Shown: positions 26,342 to 36,696, counted from the first letter of the stretch. The stretch is DNA of 64,000 nucleotides from Treponema sp. (GCA_017963165.1 JAGCTZ010000120.1:11691-75690), one strand, 5' to 3'. The notes: generated from the letters alone by a model not told the origin. Program-made: numbers and translations.

Positions 26342-28648
26342 ATGAAGAAATCTCTCTTTTATACTTTGTTTTACACATTTGTTCTCTTAATAACGCTTAC
26401 ACTTCTTTCCGGATGCAATAATCTGAACGGCAGGTTTTCTCAAAAAAACAACAAGAACAGTAAAACCTACCTTAAAATAGATGTAGCTTCTGCCAGAAAT
26501 GCAGCAAGAGGAACAGCACTTCCTGACTTTGACATTTCTTCAATAAGTAATTTTACTTTTACAATTCAAGGAAAAGGCCCGGATGATTCTGAACTGCAGC
26601 CTCTTGCAACAGAAATAAATACAAGCGGAGAATATTCAAGCCTCTCTGCTCTAACAGAGACAAGTTTCCCGATACAAACAGGGGAGTGGATTTTTAAACT
26701 TACTGCAAGCAAAAACGGAACAATCCTTAGTGACCAGATTTCCAAAACAATAACAACCGGTTCAAATACAATTTCTTTCAATCTTGTTTGGGAAGACCAG
26801 AATATCGACACAACAGCAATCGGTAACCTTTCCTTTACACTTGATTTTTCAACTGCAGAAAATAAAAGTGACATAAGCTATGCAACATCGGAACTGCTTG
26901 TATACAATAAAACAAGTGGAGCTTACGAATCTTCAGTTTCTGAAACTGCTGTTACAATTACTAATGGAGTGATTAATTATTCTTCTTCGAATTTACTTGC
27001 CGGAAATTACAAATTGGTAATTCGACTTTATGCCGATTCTGATAAACAAAATCTTATGTTAATCTGGCCAGAGCTTGCCATCATCACAGGTGGGCAGACA
27101 AGCTCCAGTACTAGAGAAATCTCTTTGCTTAATCAATTATATTCAATTAATTGGCATAATCTTGAACTTGATGGAGTAACTTGTACACAAACTCTACCAG
27201 AAAGTTATACAAGATTTTCAGAAGCTTATACTTTGCCTGATACAGGCATTTCGCGTACCGGTTACTCATTTGGTGGCTGGTATGAATCATCTGATTTTGG
27301 AGGTAATGCTGTAACAACACAGCCTGCTAATTCTACTGGAGATAAATCTTATTATGCAAAGTGGACTCCAATAAATTATACAATTACGTATGAACTTGAT
27401 GGAGGAACAAATCATACTGATAACCCTTCAACCTATACTATAGAAAGCGAAATCACTTTAAAGACTCCAACAAAAACAAATGCCGTATTTGGCGGCTGGT
27501 ATACTGATTCAAGCTTTACGACAGCAATTACCGAAATTCCACTGGGAACTTATGAAGCCTCTGGTGCAGATCCTCTTACACTTTATGCAAGATGGCAATA
27601 CAATCAGCCGTTTAATATTTCAATTAACACAGAAAGCTCTGCATTTAGTATGGGTGTTACTGTTGATAATGTAGCTGTAGACGCAAGTGAGTTAATTTAT
27701 GTAGAATCCAACGACACTACAGGACAAACTATTAAATTTACTCCATCTGGATTAACCGGCTATACATGTACCTGGACGGTTGACCACACCCAACAAACTG
27801 CAACCGTAGATGAAAACAATATTCTTACTCTTGACACTACTGGCTGGATACGAGGTATTTACGATGTTCAGCTTACAGCAAGCAAAACTACTGGTTCAGA
27901 TACTGTTTACGAATCTTATTATGCACAGATAAAAGTAGAAGTTTTGCTTGATATAAAACCGGCACCGGATGCAGTTGGTGATATAGTCTTTAATGATGGC
28001 ACTGCAGTAGCTTATTATGATGGACTATATTTGCCTCCGGAAAAGCAGGCAAAAGCTATAGCTGTAATCTTCTATAAAGGAACAGAGTGTTCAAATAATT
28101 CAGAGGAAAGACTTCTTGGACTTGGATTAAAACTTAATAATGAAAAGAATAAAACATGGTCTACAGGAAATGCTTCAAATAGAACTATAACTTCGATTGT
28201 ATGTCACTCACAAGGCACAACATGGAGCTTTGCTAGTAATCCTGACAAAAATGGTAGTGATAACCTTGACCAAATTGAAACATTCCTTGGTTCAAATAAT
28301 GATACCAATACTTCATCAAAGTATCCTGCTTTCTATTGGGCAAAGGAGTATGGTTCTATGGCAGGTACAAATATTATTGCTAATTCAGATTATACAACAA
28401 GTTGGTATCTTCCTTCTTCCATAGAGATGTATAAAGTCCTTCTTTGTTCTGATATTATTAATCATGTCCTTTCATTATGTGGTTTTGAAGAATTAAATCT
28501 TATTGATACATATTACTGGACTTCATCGCAGATTCCTAGTCAAACCGATCGGGCAGGACAAGTTTATACGACGTCAGATGGATCATATGGTTTGAACAAT
28601 CAAGCAAAAACTGAAAAAGGCCGAGTTTGTGCTATCCGAGAGTTCTAA
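26342..28648 (+). CDS. Mosaic lipoprotein with InlB-type repeats and DUF1566-like tail (not hypervariable)
   Basis: A 768-residue lipoprotein (lipobox LLSGC). The N-terminal 150 residues ('VASARNAARGTALPDFDISS', 'TGEWIFKLTASKNG') are almost the same as in the gene at 30719. Two InlB-type repeats ('GYSFGGWYESS' and 'FGGWYTDSS') and an Ig-like block precede a DUF1566-like tail. The tail ends 'YYWTSSQIPSQ' and 'GRVCAIREF'. It lacks the C-ending codon shift of the two candidate variable regions. The DNA at 27364-27602 is nearly identical to 21652-21892 in an upstream lipoprotein, pointing to recombination. GGAGGT precedes ATG 26342. Confidence 0.8.
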   Translation: MKKSLFYTLFYTFVLLITLTLLSGCNNLNGRFSQKNNKNSKTYLKIDVASARNAARGTALPDFDISSISNFTFTIQGKGPDDSELQPLATEINTSGEYSSLSALTETSFPIQTGEWIFKLTASKNGTILSDQISKTITTGSNTISFNLVWEDQNIDTTAIGNLSFTLDFSTAENKSDISYATSELLVYNKTSGAYESSVSETAVTITNGVINYSSSNLLAGNYKLVIRLYADSDKQNLMLIWPELAIITGGQTSSSTREISLLNQLYSINWHNLELDGVTCTQTLPESYTRFSEAYTLPDTGISRTGYSFGGWYESSDFGGNAVTTQPANSTGDKSYYAKWTPINYTITYELDGGTNHTDNPSTYTIESEITLKTPTKTNAVFGGWYTDSSFTTAITEIPLGTYEASGADPLTLYARWQYNQPFNISINTESSAFSMGVTVDNVAVDASELIYVESNDTTGQTIKFTPSGLTGYTCTWTVDHTQQTATVDENNILTLDTTGWIRGIYDVQLTASKTTGSDTVYESYYAQIKVEVLLDIKPAPDAVGDIVFNDGTAVAYYDGLYLPPEKQAKAIAVIFYKGTECSNNSEERLLGLGLKLNNEKNKTWSTGNASNRTITSIVCHSQGTTWSFASNPDKNGSDNLDQIETFLGSNNDTNTSSKYPAFYWAKEYGSMAGTNIIANSDYTTSWYLPSSIEMYKVLLCSDIINHVLSLCGFEELNLIDTYYWTSSQIPSQTDRAGQVYTTSDGSYGLNNQAKTEKGRVCAIREF

Positions 28649-28666
28649 AATATAAGGAGACTTAAA

Positions 28667-30697
28667 ATGAAAAAGAATATATTTTTACAAACAATTATTA
28701 TCACATTGTTAATTTTTCTTGCTTCTTGTTCACTCGGATTTACAACAAAGAATTCGAAAGATGCTCCGGAAGAAGGTAAAGCAATAATAGTTATAAGTGG
28801 TATATCAAATTTCCGAATGGCAGAACAGACAATTATGCCAACTGCACAACTTTCTGATCTTACAACGATTGTGCTTACAGGAACAAGGAAGAAAAAGCCG
28901 GATGGTACTGTAATTTCCAGTCCTGCTTCAGAAACTCTTGCAAGTGCCGAAAAATATGAAGATTTGCCTTCCCAAATTCAGATAGATCCAGGCACCTGGA
29001 ATTTTACATTAACAGCTAAACTTAAAGATGTGGATTTCGAAGCTGTTTTGCCAAATGATATAGAGATTGCAGGCGGTTCTATTACACCTATAGAATTTGA
29101 ACTTGAGCCGGTTTCAACTGTTACAAAGGGCGGTATTAATCTAATAATGACTTTGCCTGATATAGTTACAAAAGTGAATGTTGAATTTAAAAAATTACCT
29201 GATGGAACTTCTCAGAACCTTGAGTTTACAGCTGCATCGCTTGATAATCCTATTCAGACAGACGAGAACAATAAAAAATATATCAATTTTGTTAAGGCTC
29301 TAAGTTCCGACGGCTATACATCAGGACTTGAACCTGGTACTTATAGTTGTTATTTTGAATTTTATTCGAATGACGTTACCGAATCCTTAAATGATATTAC
29401 AGTTTACGCAAAAGTCCCAAGAGGTTTTACAGTTGCGTCAACTATAGATATTGCAAACCTTAATGATGTTTATACTATTAACTATAAGGCCTACAGAAAC
29501 AGTGCAGATAAGCCTGACAATTTAACTTCTCAATCAATTGATAATTTAATTGTAGCCGGCTCAACCTGGACAAATAAATACACTCGAAAATCAACGACTG
29601 TTGCTCTCCCGACATTAGCTTTTACAGGATACCACTTTGACGGCTGGTATGATGATAAAGATAATAAAATAGATAGTTGGAGTCAAAGAGTCGGCAATAT
29701 AAATTTATATGCTAAGTGGAGTAGAGGAGTTGTAAATGTTAATGTAACGACTCCAACCGAAAAAGTTACTTTGACTATATCAACTCCAGATTCTAATGGA
29801 ATACTTACGCTTACTGCTGCAACTACAACTGATGATACAACTTATACCTGGTATGTTGATGGAGTAAAAAATACAAATGTCACAGGTAACACCTTGCAGT
29901 TTGATACGACTGGTAAAGCAAATGGTGTTTATCCAGTTACTGTTGAATGCGGAGGTTATTCTGAATCAACTAATGTTGGTATTGGTTTTATAGGTGTAAA
30001 GGCTTCGCCGGATAGTGTTGGAGATATTGTCTTTAATGATGGTTCTGCTACTCCTTATTCTGACGGATTATCCCTGACAAATGAACAAAAAGCTGCAGCT
30101 ATCGCTGTAATTTATTATAAAGGAATTGAATGCTCAAATAATTCATATAAAAGACTTCTTGGACTTGGTTTAAAACTTAATAATGAAAAGAATACTGTAT
30201 GGTGTTCAGGAAATGCTTCAAGTAAAGATATAAGCACTATTGCATGTAACGTTCAAAGCACAGGATGGACCTTTGTTAGTAATCCTGACAGAAATGGTAG
30301 TGATAACCTTGAACAAATTGGAACATGGCTTGCTAATAATGGTTCAAGTGATGATACCAGTAATTCATCAAAGTATCCTGCTTTCCATTGGGCAAAGAAT
30401 TATGGTTCTATGGAAGGTACAAATATTGTTGCTAATTCAATTTATACAACAAAATGGTATCTTCCTTCTTCCATTGAAATGTATAAAGTCCTTCTTTGCT
30501 CTGATATTATTAATTCTGTCCTTTCATTATGTAATTTTGAAGAATTAAATCTTAGTGATACACATTACTGGACTTCATCGCAGATTCTTAATCAAAACGA
30601 TCGGGCAGGACTAATTTATACGTCAGGTGCATTATATGGTTTGAGTAATGACGGAAAATCTAGTTATGGCCGACTCTGTGCTATCCGCGAGTTCTAA
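28667..30697 (+). CDS. Mosaic lipoprotein with InlB-type repeat and DUF1566-like tail
   Basis: A 676-residue lipoprotein (lipobox FLASC). Its N-terminal two-thirds are a paralogue of the gene at 22264 ('PGTWNFTLTAKLKDVDFEA', 'YTRKSTTVALPTLAFTGYHF'). Its DUF1566-like tail instead matches the gene immediately upstream ('GLGLKLNNEKN', 'WYLPSSIEMYKVLLCSDI'). It is therefore a chimera of two island families. The tail ends 'HYWTSSQILNQND', 'GRLCAIREF' with ordinary AT-rich codons. AAGGAG sits eight bases upstream of the start, and the gap to the previous gene is 18 bases, so the two are probably co-transcribed. Confidence 0.8.
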   Translation: MKKNIFLQTIIITLLIFLASCSLGFTTKNSKDAPEEGKAIIVISGISNFRMAEQTIMPTAQLSDLTTIVLTGTRKKKPDGTVISSPASETLASAEKYEDLPSQIQIDPGTWNFTLTAKLKDVDFEAVLPNDIEIAGGSITPIEFELEPVSTVTKGGINLIMTLPDIVTKVNVEFKKLPDGTSQNLEFTAASLDNPIQTDENNKKYINFVKALSSDGYTSGLEPGTYSCYFEFYSNDVTESLNDITVYAKVPRGFTVASTIDIANLNDVYTINYKAYRNSADKPDNLTSQSIDNLIVAGSTWTNKYTRKSTTVALPTLAFTGYHFDGWYDDKDNKIDSWSQRVGNINLYAKWSRGVVNVNVTTPTEKVTLTISTPDSNGILTLTAATTTDDTTYTWYVDGVKNTNVTGNTLQFDTTGKANGVYPVTVECGGYSESTNVGIGFIGVKASPDSVGDIVFNDGSATPYSDGLSLTNEQKAAAIAVIYYKGIECSNNSYKRLLGLGLKLNNEKNTVWCSGNASSKDISTIACNVQSTGWTFVSNPDRNGSDNLEQIGTWLANNGSSDDTSNSSKYPAFHWAKNYGSMEGTNIVANSIYTTKWYLPSSIEMYKVLLCSDIINSVLSLCNFEELNLSDTHYWTSSQILNQNDRAGLIYTSGALYGLSNDGKSSYGRLCAIREF

Positions 30698-30718
30698 TAC
30701 TCACCTTTTGGAGGTTTT

Positions 30719-33700
30719 ATGAAAAAGTCATTTTTTTACAATATAGTTTGTACATTATCTATCTTAATGACATTTGCCCTTTTTTCCGGTTGTGATAATC
30801 TAAATGGCAAATTCTCTCAGGAAAACAATAAAAGTAATAAAACCTACCTCAAAATAGATGTAGCGTCTGCCAGAAATGCAGCAAGAGGAACCGCGCTTCC
30901 TGGCTTTGACATTTCTTCAATAAGTGATTTTACTTTTACTATTCAAGGAAAGGGCCCGGATGATTCTGAACTGCAGCCTCTGGCAACAGAAACAAATCCA
31001 AGCGGTGTATATTCAGGCCTCACTGCTCTAACAGGGGCAAGTTTTCCAATTCAAACAGGGGAGTGGATTTTTAAACTTACCGCAAGTAAAGACGGAACAA
31101 TCTTTAGCGACCAGATTTCCAAAACAATAACAATCGGTTCAAATACAATTTCCTTTAATCTTGTGTGGGATGAAACAAGTATTTCTGGAACAGGAAGTAT
31201 TTCGTTTATATTTAATTTTTCTGAAGCTTCAAATGCCGATGATGTTAAATTTGCTACAACAGAACTGCTTGTATACAATTCTGCTACAGAAGAATATGTT
31301 ACTTCTGTTACAGAAACTTCTATAGGCTTTGATAATTCAAGAATAACCTATGCACCATCAAATCTTACCGCAGGGAAATACCAGATAATTATTCGTCTTT
31401 ATGGTGATACACAAAAAGAATTTCCTATGTTTACCTGGCAGGAATTTGCAATTGTTGCAGGCGGACAGGAAAGTACAGGTTATGAATCAGTGTCATCTTT
31501 GAACGAGGTATTTAATATAAACTGGCATAATCTTGAACTTTCAGGAGTAACTGCTCCAACTACTTTACCATTAAAGTACACAAGATTCTCCGAAGCATAT
31601 ACTCTGCCGGTAAGTGGCGTTTCGCGTACAGGCGCTATCTTTGACGGCTGGTATTCCGATGAAAATTATGAAAATAAAATTACAGAAATCCCGGCAAACT
31701 CTTCGGGAACAAAAGATATTTATGCCCGCTTCATTGATTCAATTTACATAAAAGACGGCGGTGTTGCATATACAGACGGTGTAGACGGCACAAGAGAATC
31801 AACCGCACTTGATTCCATAGATTCGGCAATTTCAAAAATTATTGAATATGCAGAACCTTCGGTAAACTGGAAAATCATCGTAGTTGGCGAAGTTAAAGGA
31901 ACTCAAAATATCGGAAATGCCCTTAATACAACAGACCATGCAGCCTCGCTTAAAATTATAGGTAAAACAGGAAACACAACTGATATTCTGAATGCAAATG
32001 TCGGAGATACTGCAATTGAAAATGGAACTACCCTTACAATACAAACTGCTGTTCCTGTTACTATCCAAAATCTAAAAATTACAGGTGGTAATACGACAGG
32101 TAATGGCGGCGGATTAAATCTTGCCTCCGGAACGGAAACAACTCTTGTTAATGGAGCAGAAATAATAAATAATAAGGCTTCCGGATATGGTACCGGTATT
32201 TATAACGGTGGAACATTGAGAATTAGCGGCAGTGCTAATGTTGATGTAAGTAATGATGTTTATCTTGTCAGTGGAAAAAAGATTACAATAGCTGGTGCTC
32301 TTTCTCGAGAAGCCTATGTTGCAACAATTACTCCAGCACTTTACGACGATAATCTTGAAATTCTTACTTTAGCTGACACTCTGATTCAGACCACTTCTGT
32401 AGAGGAGGAATATGGAAAATTTGCGGTAACTCCATCTGAACAGATAGAATACTGCCTGAACAGTGCAGGAGAGATTGAGGTAAAAAAGGATGTGTATGTA
32501 TCATCTTCTTCAAGTACTCACAGTGGTAATGACACAACAGGAGATGGAAGTGCATTTAAACCGTATGCAACTTTGGAGACAGCTGTAACAAAAATAAAGG
32601 CTCTTGCTGAGCATAATCCCGCAGACTATGTAATTCACGTAAGCGGTGATACTAACTGTTCAACCGTTCTGTCTGTAAATACAGTTAAAACTGTAAATGG
32701 TGAAGATCAACAGGTTGAGGGTACCTTGGGTGAATTTACCGGATCTACGCTTAAAATTTGCGGTACAAATAAGGAACAGGATAAACTTAAAGGTTGGCCC
32801 ACTGGCAATGATGGAAAGGATTTGCTTGCAATTACATGTCCTAATCAGGTTACTGTTGAAAATCTTACTTTATATGGACTAGCAACCAATAATTGCCATG
32901 CTGCATTATATGCTGATTTACTTGCAGATGTTACTGTTAAAAATTGCATTATAACAGGTAATAATCAGACCTATGGTACGAATAGTGCAGGGGGTGGAAT
33001 ATATAACAAGGGAAAAATGACTGTTTCAGACTGTACTATAACTGGTAATAACAGTCTTGCTGGTGCTGGTGTATCCAATGCCGGCTGGATGAAACTTGAA
33101 CGTTGTATTATATCTGAAAATGGAAATATTGGTAATGGTGCAAGTGCTGGTGCCGGTATATATAATGCTTCGATTACTTCGAATAGTTATGACGGAGAAT
33201 TAAATATAATTAACTGTCAAATAATAAATAATATCTTAGGTAAAAAATCTCTAAACAATACAACGACAGGAAAAAGCGGTGCAGGAATATATATAAATGG
33301 CGGTACAGTTACAATTGAAGATTCGGAAATAACAGGTAATACAAACATAAAACCGACTGCTAATGCAAACGCATTGTATGGTGGCGGTATATATTTAAGG
33401 CCTGATGTTAACTCCGTAAAACTCAATTTGAAGGGCAAAGTTATAATACAAAACAATACTAACTATGACGGAATTGAAAATAACGTTTATATAGACAGGA
33501 AAAAATCAACCATAAAACTGGTAAACATTACCGGCTCTCTTGACCCAGATAGCAGAATCGGTATTACAATTTCTGACGAGCCAGCTTTAACATCTTCTTT
33601 TGTGTTTACAAATGGTATAAATGATAGTGGTCTTACAACTAATCAGTTAAGTCAAGTTTTCACAAGTGATAACAAAGATTATGATGTTATATTCGAAACG

Positions 33701-35374
33701 GGGGCAGAAGGAACTCTTGCTCGAAAGAATTATTCTGTAGGAGATTTACTCCTTAACGACTGTACACTTGTGCCATACAGTGAAAATTCTTTTACAACAG
33801 AGCAGATTGAAAAGGCTGTAGGTATTGTTTATGCACTTGATGAAAACGGTGCACCGCGCGGTATTCTTGGTCTGAAAAACTCTGGAGAAAATGAATATGC
33901 TTGGGCTGCACAAAATACTTCAGGATGTGAAGCTGCTTTCTCAGATATACAGATTAAGGACAGTTTGATTGCGCCTAGTGACGGAACAGCTTTTTCTTCA
34001 TATGTTTCTTCGGGTGAGACTCACTATTTAACCGGTGATTTGGATGGCAGCGATAACTGGGCATACATCTGTGTTTTAGATCCGTCGGGAACCGCTGATG
34101 CTGAGACAAACTATCCGGCATTTAATTATGTAAACAATTATACTTCAACAGCTACAAATCTGGCTGATACTTTTTATGAAAGCGGCTGGTATATGCCTAG
34201 TGCCACAGAATTATGTTATATTTCTCAGAATAAAGTCATTTTGAATAATGTACTCTCTAAACTTAACGAAACGCAGCTCGCAGATGGAATGTATTGGTCT
34301 TCAACCGCTGTGTTTGAAGCGGATCATAGTTTATCTGTACTTGTAGATATTTCAGAAGGTTCTATTAGCAGTCATGATAGGTTTGCAGCGGATGGACATA
34401 TTTGTGTAGTGCGTTCTGTAAAGTGTATCCCAGAGTTTACAGTTTCGTTCAATACAAATGGAGGATCTGTAGTACCATCACAGAAAGTTTCAAAGAACAT
34501 AGCTGCAGTATCTCCAACAGATCCTACAAAATCAGGCTATGTATTTGATGGCTGGTATACATCGACAGATGGAGGTGCAACACTTTCTGCCACAAAGTAT
34601 AATTTTAGAGATTCTATAACTGCTCATACGTTCCTTTATGCAAAGTGGAATTGGAATGTTTCTGTTGGAGATTTATTGCTTAGTGATGGTACATTTATCA
34701 CTTACGATGCAACCCGTACAAACTTTAGCACAGAACTTACGGCTGGAAAGTCTCCTGTAGGTGTTGTTTATGATATTGATGCAACTGGTGCTCCAAGAGG
34801 TGTATTAGGAGTAATGAACTCTGGTGAGACAAAATATGCATGGGCTAAATCTGGAACTACAGGGACTACAACAGCATTTGAAGATATTCAGACTTCACAA
34901 GAAAATACAGAACCTGCAGAAGGAACTCCATATTTTGAATTTGTAATTAGCGGTACAACTTACTATTTAACAGGGGATTTGGATGGAAGTAATAACTGGA
35001 GTCAAATATGTGCACAAGACCCGTCGGGAACCGCTGATGCTGAGACAAACTACCCTGCATTTAATTATGCAAACACCTACGCACAAACAGCAGGACTTAC
35101 TGGTGATTATGCTTCTGGCTGGTATATGCCAAGTGCTGCAGAACTTTACTGTATTTACAGTAACAAAGATACATTGAATACAGTTCTTTCTGCAGTTAAT
35201 TCTACTTCAGGGTTTACAGCCAATACTTTTGCTAGCGACTGGTACTTTTCATCGTCCCAGTTTGGGGACGCCGATTTCTTCGTATGGGGCGTTGGATTCA
35301 GCGATGGCAGCTTCACCGACTGCGACAAGGACAGCGATGGAAGTGTCTGCGTTGTCCGGGCTTTTAGCAATTAA
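30719..35374 (+). CDS. Giant mosaic lipoprotein: beta-helix regions, two DUF1566-like domains, DGR-like variable end
   Basis: A 1551-residue lipoprotein (lipobox LFSGC) and the largest protein of the window. The N-terminus duplicates that of the gene at 26342. Two beta-helix or adhesin-like stretches follow (about 340-560 and 590-960; 'GGGIYNKGKMTVSDC', 'GAGIYINGGTVTIED'). A first DUF1566-like domain lies at about 1005-1240 and ends 'YWSSTAVFEADHS'. An InlB-type repeat and a second DUF1566-like domain (about 1310-1551) complete the protein. The final 39 conserved-length codons (35249-35365) are GC-rich and hypervariable against the tail at 24196. The two lectin-like domains share an identical DNA stretch (CCGTCGGGAACCGCTGATGC and beyond), so one probably arose by duplication. 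It closes the second lipoprotein operon. Confidence 0.8.
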   Translation: MKKSFFYNIVCTLSILMTFALFSGCDNLNGKFSQENNKSNKTYLKIDVASARNAARGTALPGFDISSISDFTFTIQGKGPDDSELQPLATETNPSGVYSGLTALTGASFPIQTGEWIFKLTASKDGTIFSDQISKTITIGSNTISFNLVWDETSISGTGSISFIFNFSEASNADDVKFATTELLVYNSATEEYVTSVTETSIGFDNSRITYAPSNLTAGKYQIIIRLYGDTQKEFPMFTWQEFAIVAGGQESTGYESVSSLNEVFNINWHNLELSGVTAPTTLPLKYTRFSEAYTLPVSGVSRTGAIFDGWYSDENYENKITEIPANSSGTKDIYARFIDSIYIKDGGVAYTDGVDGTRESTALDSIDSAISKIIEYAEPSVNWKIIVVGEVKGTQNIGNALNTTDHAASLKIIGKTGNTTDILNANVGDTAIENGTTLTIQTAVPVTIQNLKITGGNTTGNGGGLNLASGTETTLVNGAEIINNKASGYGTGIYNGGTLRISGSANVDVSNDVYLVSGKKITIAGALSREAYVATITPALYDDNLEILTLADTLIQTTSVEEEYGKFAVTPSEQIEYCLNSAGEIEVKKDVYVSSSSSTHSGNDTTGDGSAFKPYATLETAVTKIKALAEHNPADYVIHVSGDTNCSTVLSVNTVKTVNGEDQQVEGTLGEFTGSTLKICGTNKEQDKLKGWPTGNDGKDLLAITCPNQVTVENLTLYGLATNNCHAALYADLLADVTVKNCIITGNNQTYGTNSAGGGIYNKGKMTVSDCTITGNNSLAGAGVSNAGWMKLERCIISENGNIGNGASAGAGIYNASITSNSYDGELNIINCQIINNILGKKSLNNTTTGKSGAGIYINGGTVTIEDSEITGNTNIKPTANANALYGGGIYLRPDVNSVKLNLKGKVIIQNNTNYDGIENNVYIDRKKSTIKLVNITGSLDPDSRIGITISDEPALTSSFVFTNGINDSGLTTNQLSQVFTSDNKDYDVIFETGAEGTLARKNYSVGDLLLNDCTLVPYSENSFTTEQIEKAVGIVYALDENGAPRGILGLKNSGENEYAWAAQNTSGCEAAFSDIQIKDSLIAPSDGTAFSSYVSSGETHYLTGDLDGSDNWAYICVLDPSGTADAETNYPAFNYVNNYTSTATNLADTFYESGWYMPSATELCYISQNKVILNNVLSKLNETQLADGMYWSSTAVFEADHSLSVLVDISEGSISSHDRFAADGHICVVRSVKCIPEFTVSFNTNGGSVVPSQKVSKNIAAVSPTDPTKSGYVFDGWYTSTDGGATLSATKYNFRDSITAHTFLYAKWNWNVSVGDLLLSDGTFITYDATRTNFSTELTAGKSPVGVVYDIDATGAPRGVLGVMNSGETKYAWAKSGTTGTTTAFEDIQTSQENTEPAEGTPYFEFVISGTTYYLTGDLDGSNNWSQICAQDPSGTADAETNYPAFNYANTYAQTAGLTGDYASGWYMPSAAELYCIYSNKDTLNTVLSAVNSTSGFTANTFASDWYFSSSQFGDADFFVWGVGFSDGSFTDCDKDSDGSVCVVRAFSN
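35249..35365 (+). other. Candidate DGR variable region 2
   Basis: Thirty-nine codons of exactly the same length as the candidate at 24196, bounded by the same TCGTCCCAG start and GTCTGCG-TGTCCGGGC end. Sixteen of the 28 central codons end in C. Variable columns include F, G, D, A, C, T, S and W, the spread expected from NNC/NNG products of adenine-rich template codons. It ends three codons before the stop. Confidence 0.65.
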
Positions 35375-35418
35375 ACTGTTTAACTTCCGGATGCGCGGAT
35401 GGGGTTGGTGTTGTATGT

Positions 35419-35458
35419 TTAAGATTAATTATAAAATTGTATTTTAATCTAATCTTAA
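35419..35458. terminator. AT-rich inverted repeat between convergent genes
   Basis: TTAAGATTA (35419-35427) is complementary to TAATCTTAA (35450-35458). It lies between the giant lipoprotein gene and the convergent barrel-protein gene. The loop is long (22 bases) and no strong T-tract is present, so the terminator call is weak. Confidence 0.35.
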
Positions 35459-35478
35459 CTTAATAATTTTTCTACATT

Positions 35479-36681
35479 TTAAATCTTCGTCGTATACCCA
35501 ATATCAAAGGTAAATGCATCATACCACTTTGATGTTGCTATCTTCATGAATTTAATTGAGAACTGTGTATGAATCTCGCCGGAAAGGAAGTTTGTAGACA
35601 AATATGGTGTCATTGTAAGATTAAAGTCACTTTCCAGAAGCTCCATTGGCTTTGCTAAATCCATAAAGTTTTTACCTGTAAGGGAATAAGAAAAGTTTGT
35701 TCCAAAGGTAAAGCGGTTTGCACCAATAGAGAAAGAATCTGCATAAATGTTAAGGTTTACACCAAGTGTGTCATCAACAAAACTAAGCTGATCTACAGTT
35801 TCCTGTGGTAGACTGAAAATTGAAAGATTAACATGTGCACTGTCTATAAGAAGTCTTGGCTCAAACAAAAGGTATAAATCATCAGGAGCAACCTGTGTTC
35901 CGCTGCGCTTTGTAAATGGAACATTAAAAAGTCCAGCCTGAATAAAAAGACTTGTTGTGTAATTGTTTCCAATTAGCATTGTTGTACCGGCATGCCAGTA
36001 AAGCTTTTCAATAGAAGCAATAACTTCCTGTCCCTGATTTTTGTTAGACATTGGAATACCAATTCCGCCTGCAACATCAAGAGTAAAGAATCTGTATACA
36101 CATGCAAACCTTAAATCTGTGTTGATTACATAATAAAGATTATCCTCGTGGTTCAGGTATACGTATCCGCCTAACGCAATTGGAGATGTCATAAAGCGTT
36201 TTACATCTGCAATTCCTATACCAAAGTGAGGGTAGAGTACAGAACCCGAAAGTCCAAGCCAGCTTTCTGTGATTTTAGAAGCAATCGGCTGTATACCAAA
36301 ATATCTTTGAAGGAAAATATCAGAACCAATAGGGTCGTAAGTTCCCATAAAGGCGCTGAAGTAATTTGCGCTAAGCTCTGTCTGTGTCTTAAAAATCAGC
36401 GACATTTCGTCTATTTTAAAGAAGGCTGGTGTTTTATGAAAAAGTTCTTTGCCAAGAAAATCCTGTGTGTCAATTGAAAATTCCAGATGACCCCACATAT
36501 TTTGCGAAAAATTAAACTGGCCCTGGAAAAAGGCCTGAAGCGAAAGATCCGGATCATAATCTGTTGTAGACGGATTTGATGCATAGTTTAGTTTTCCGCC
36601 GGAATATCCACTAAAGGCTGCATGCGCAAATAATCCTGTAGTGAGAGAAAGAACTGCGGCTATTAATAATATTTTTTTCAT
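35479..36681 (-). CDS. Putative outer-membrane beta-barrel protein
   Basis: A 400-residue exported protein with a signal peptide ending near 'GLFAHAAFSG'. The mature sequence alternates polar and hydrophobic residues with many aromatics ('WGHLEFSID', 'YVYLNHEDNLYYVINTDLRF') and ends in a beta-strand 'FDIGYTTKI'. This pattern fits a beta-barrel. I cannot name the family; treponemal porin-like proteins are the likeliest comparison. ATG 36681 is chosen because AAGGAG is correctly spaced and the signal peptide begins there. An in-frame extension upstream would translate the palindromic repeat at 36697-36721. It follows the chemoreceptor gene on the same strand. Confidence 0.6.
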   Translation of the reverse strand: MKKILLIAAVLSLTTGLFAHAAFSGYSGGKLNYASNPSTTDYDPDLSLQAFFQGQFNFSQNMWGHLEFSIDTQDFLGKELFHKTPAFFKIDEMSLIFKTQTELSANYFSAFMGTYDPIGSDIFLQRYFGIQPIASKITESWLGLSGSVLYPHFGIGIADVKRFMTSPIALGGYVYLNHEDNLYYVINTDLRFACVYRFFTLDVAGGIGIPMSNKNQGQEVIASIEKLYWHAGTTMLIGNNYTTSLFIQAGLFNVPFTKRSGTQVAPDDLYLLFEPRLLIDSAHVNLSIFSLPQETVDQLSFVDDTLGVNLNIYADSFSIGANRFTFGTNFSYSLTGKNFMDLAKPMELLESDFNLTMTPYLSTNFLSGEIHTQFSIKFMKIATSKWYDAFTFDIGYTTKI

Positions 36682-36696
36682 AAAATAACTCCTTTT

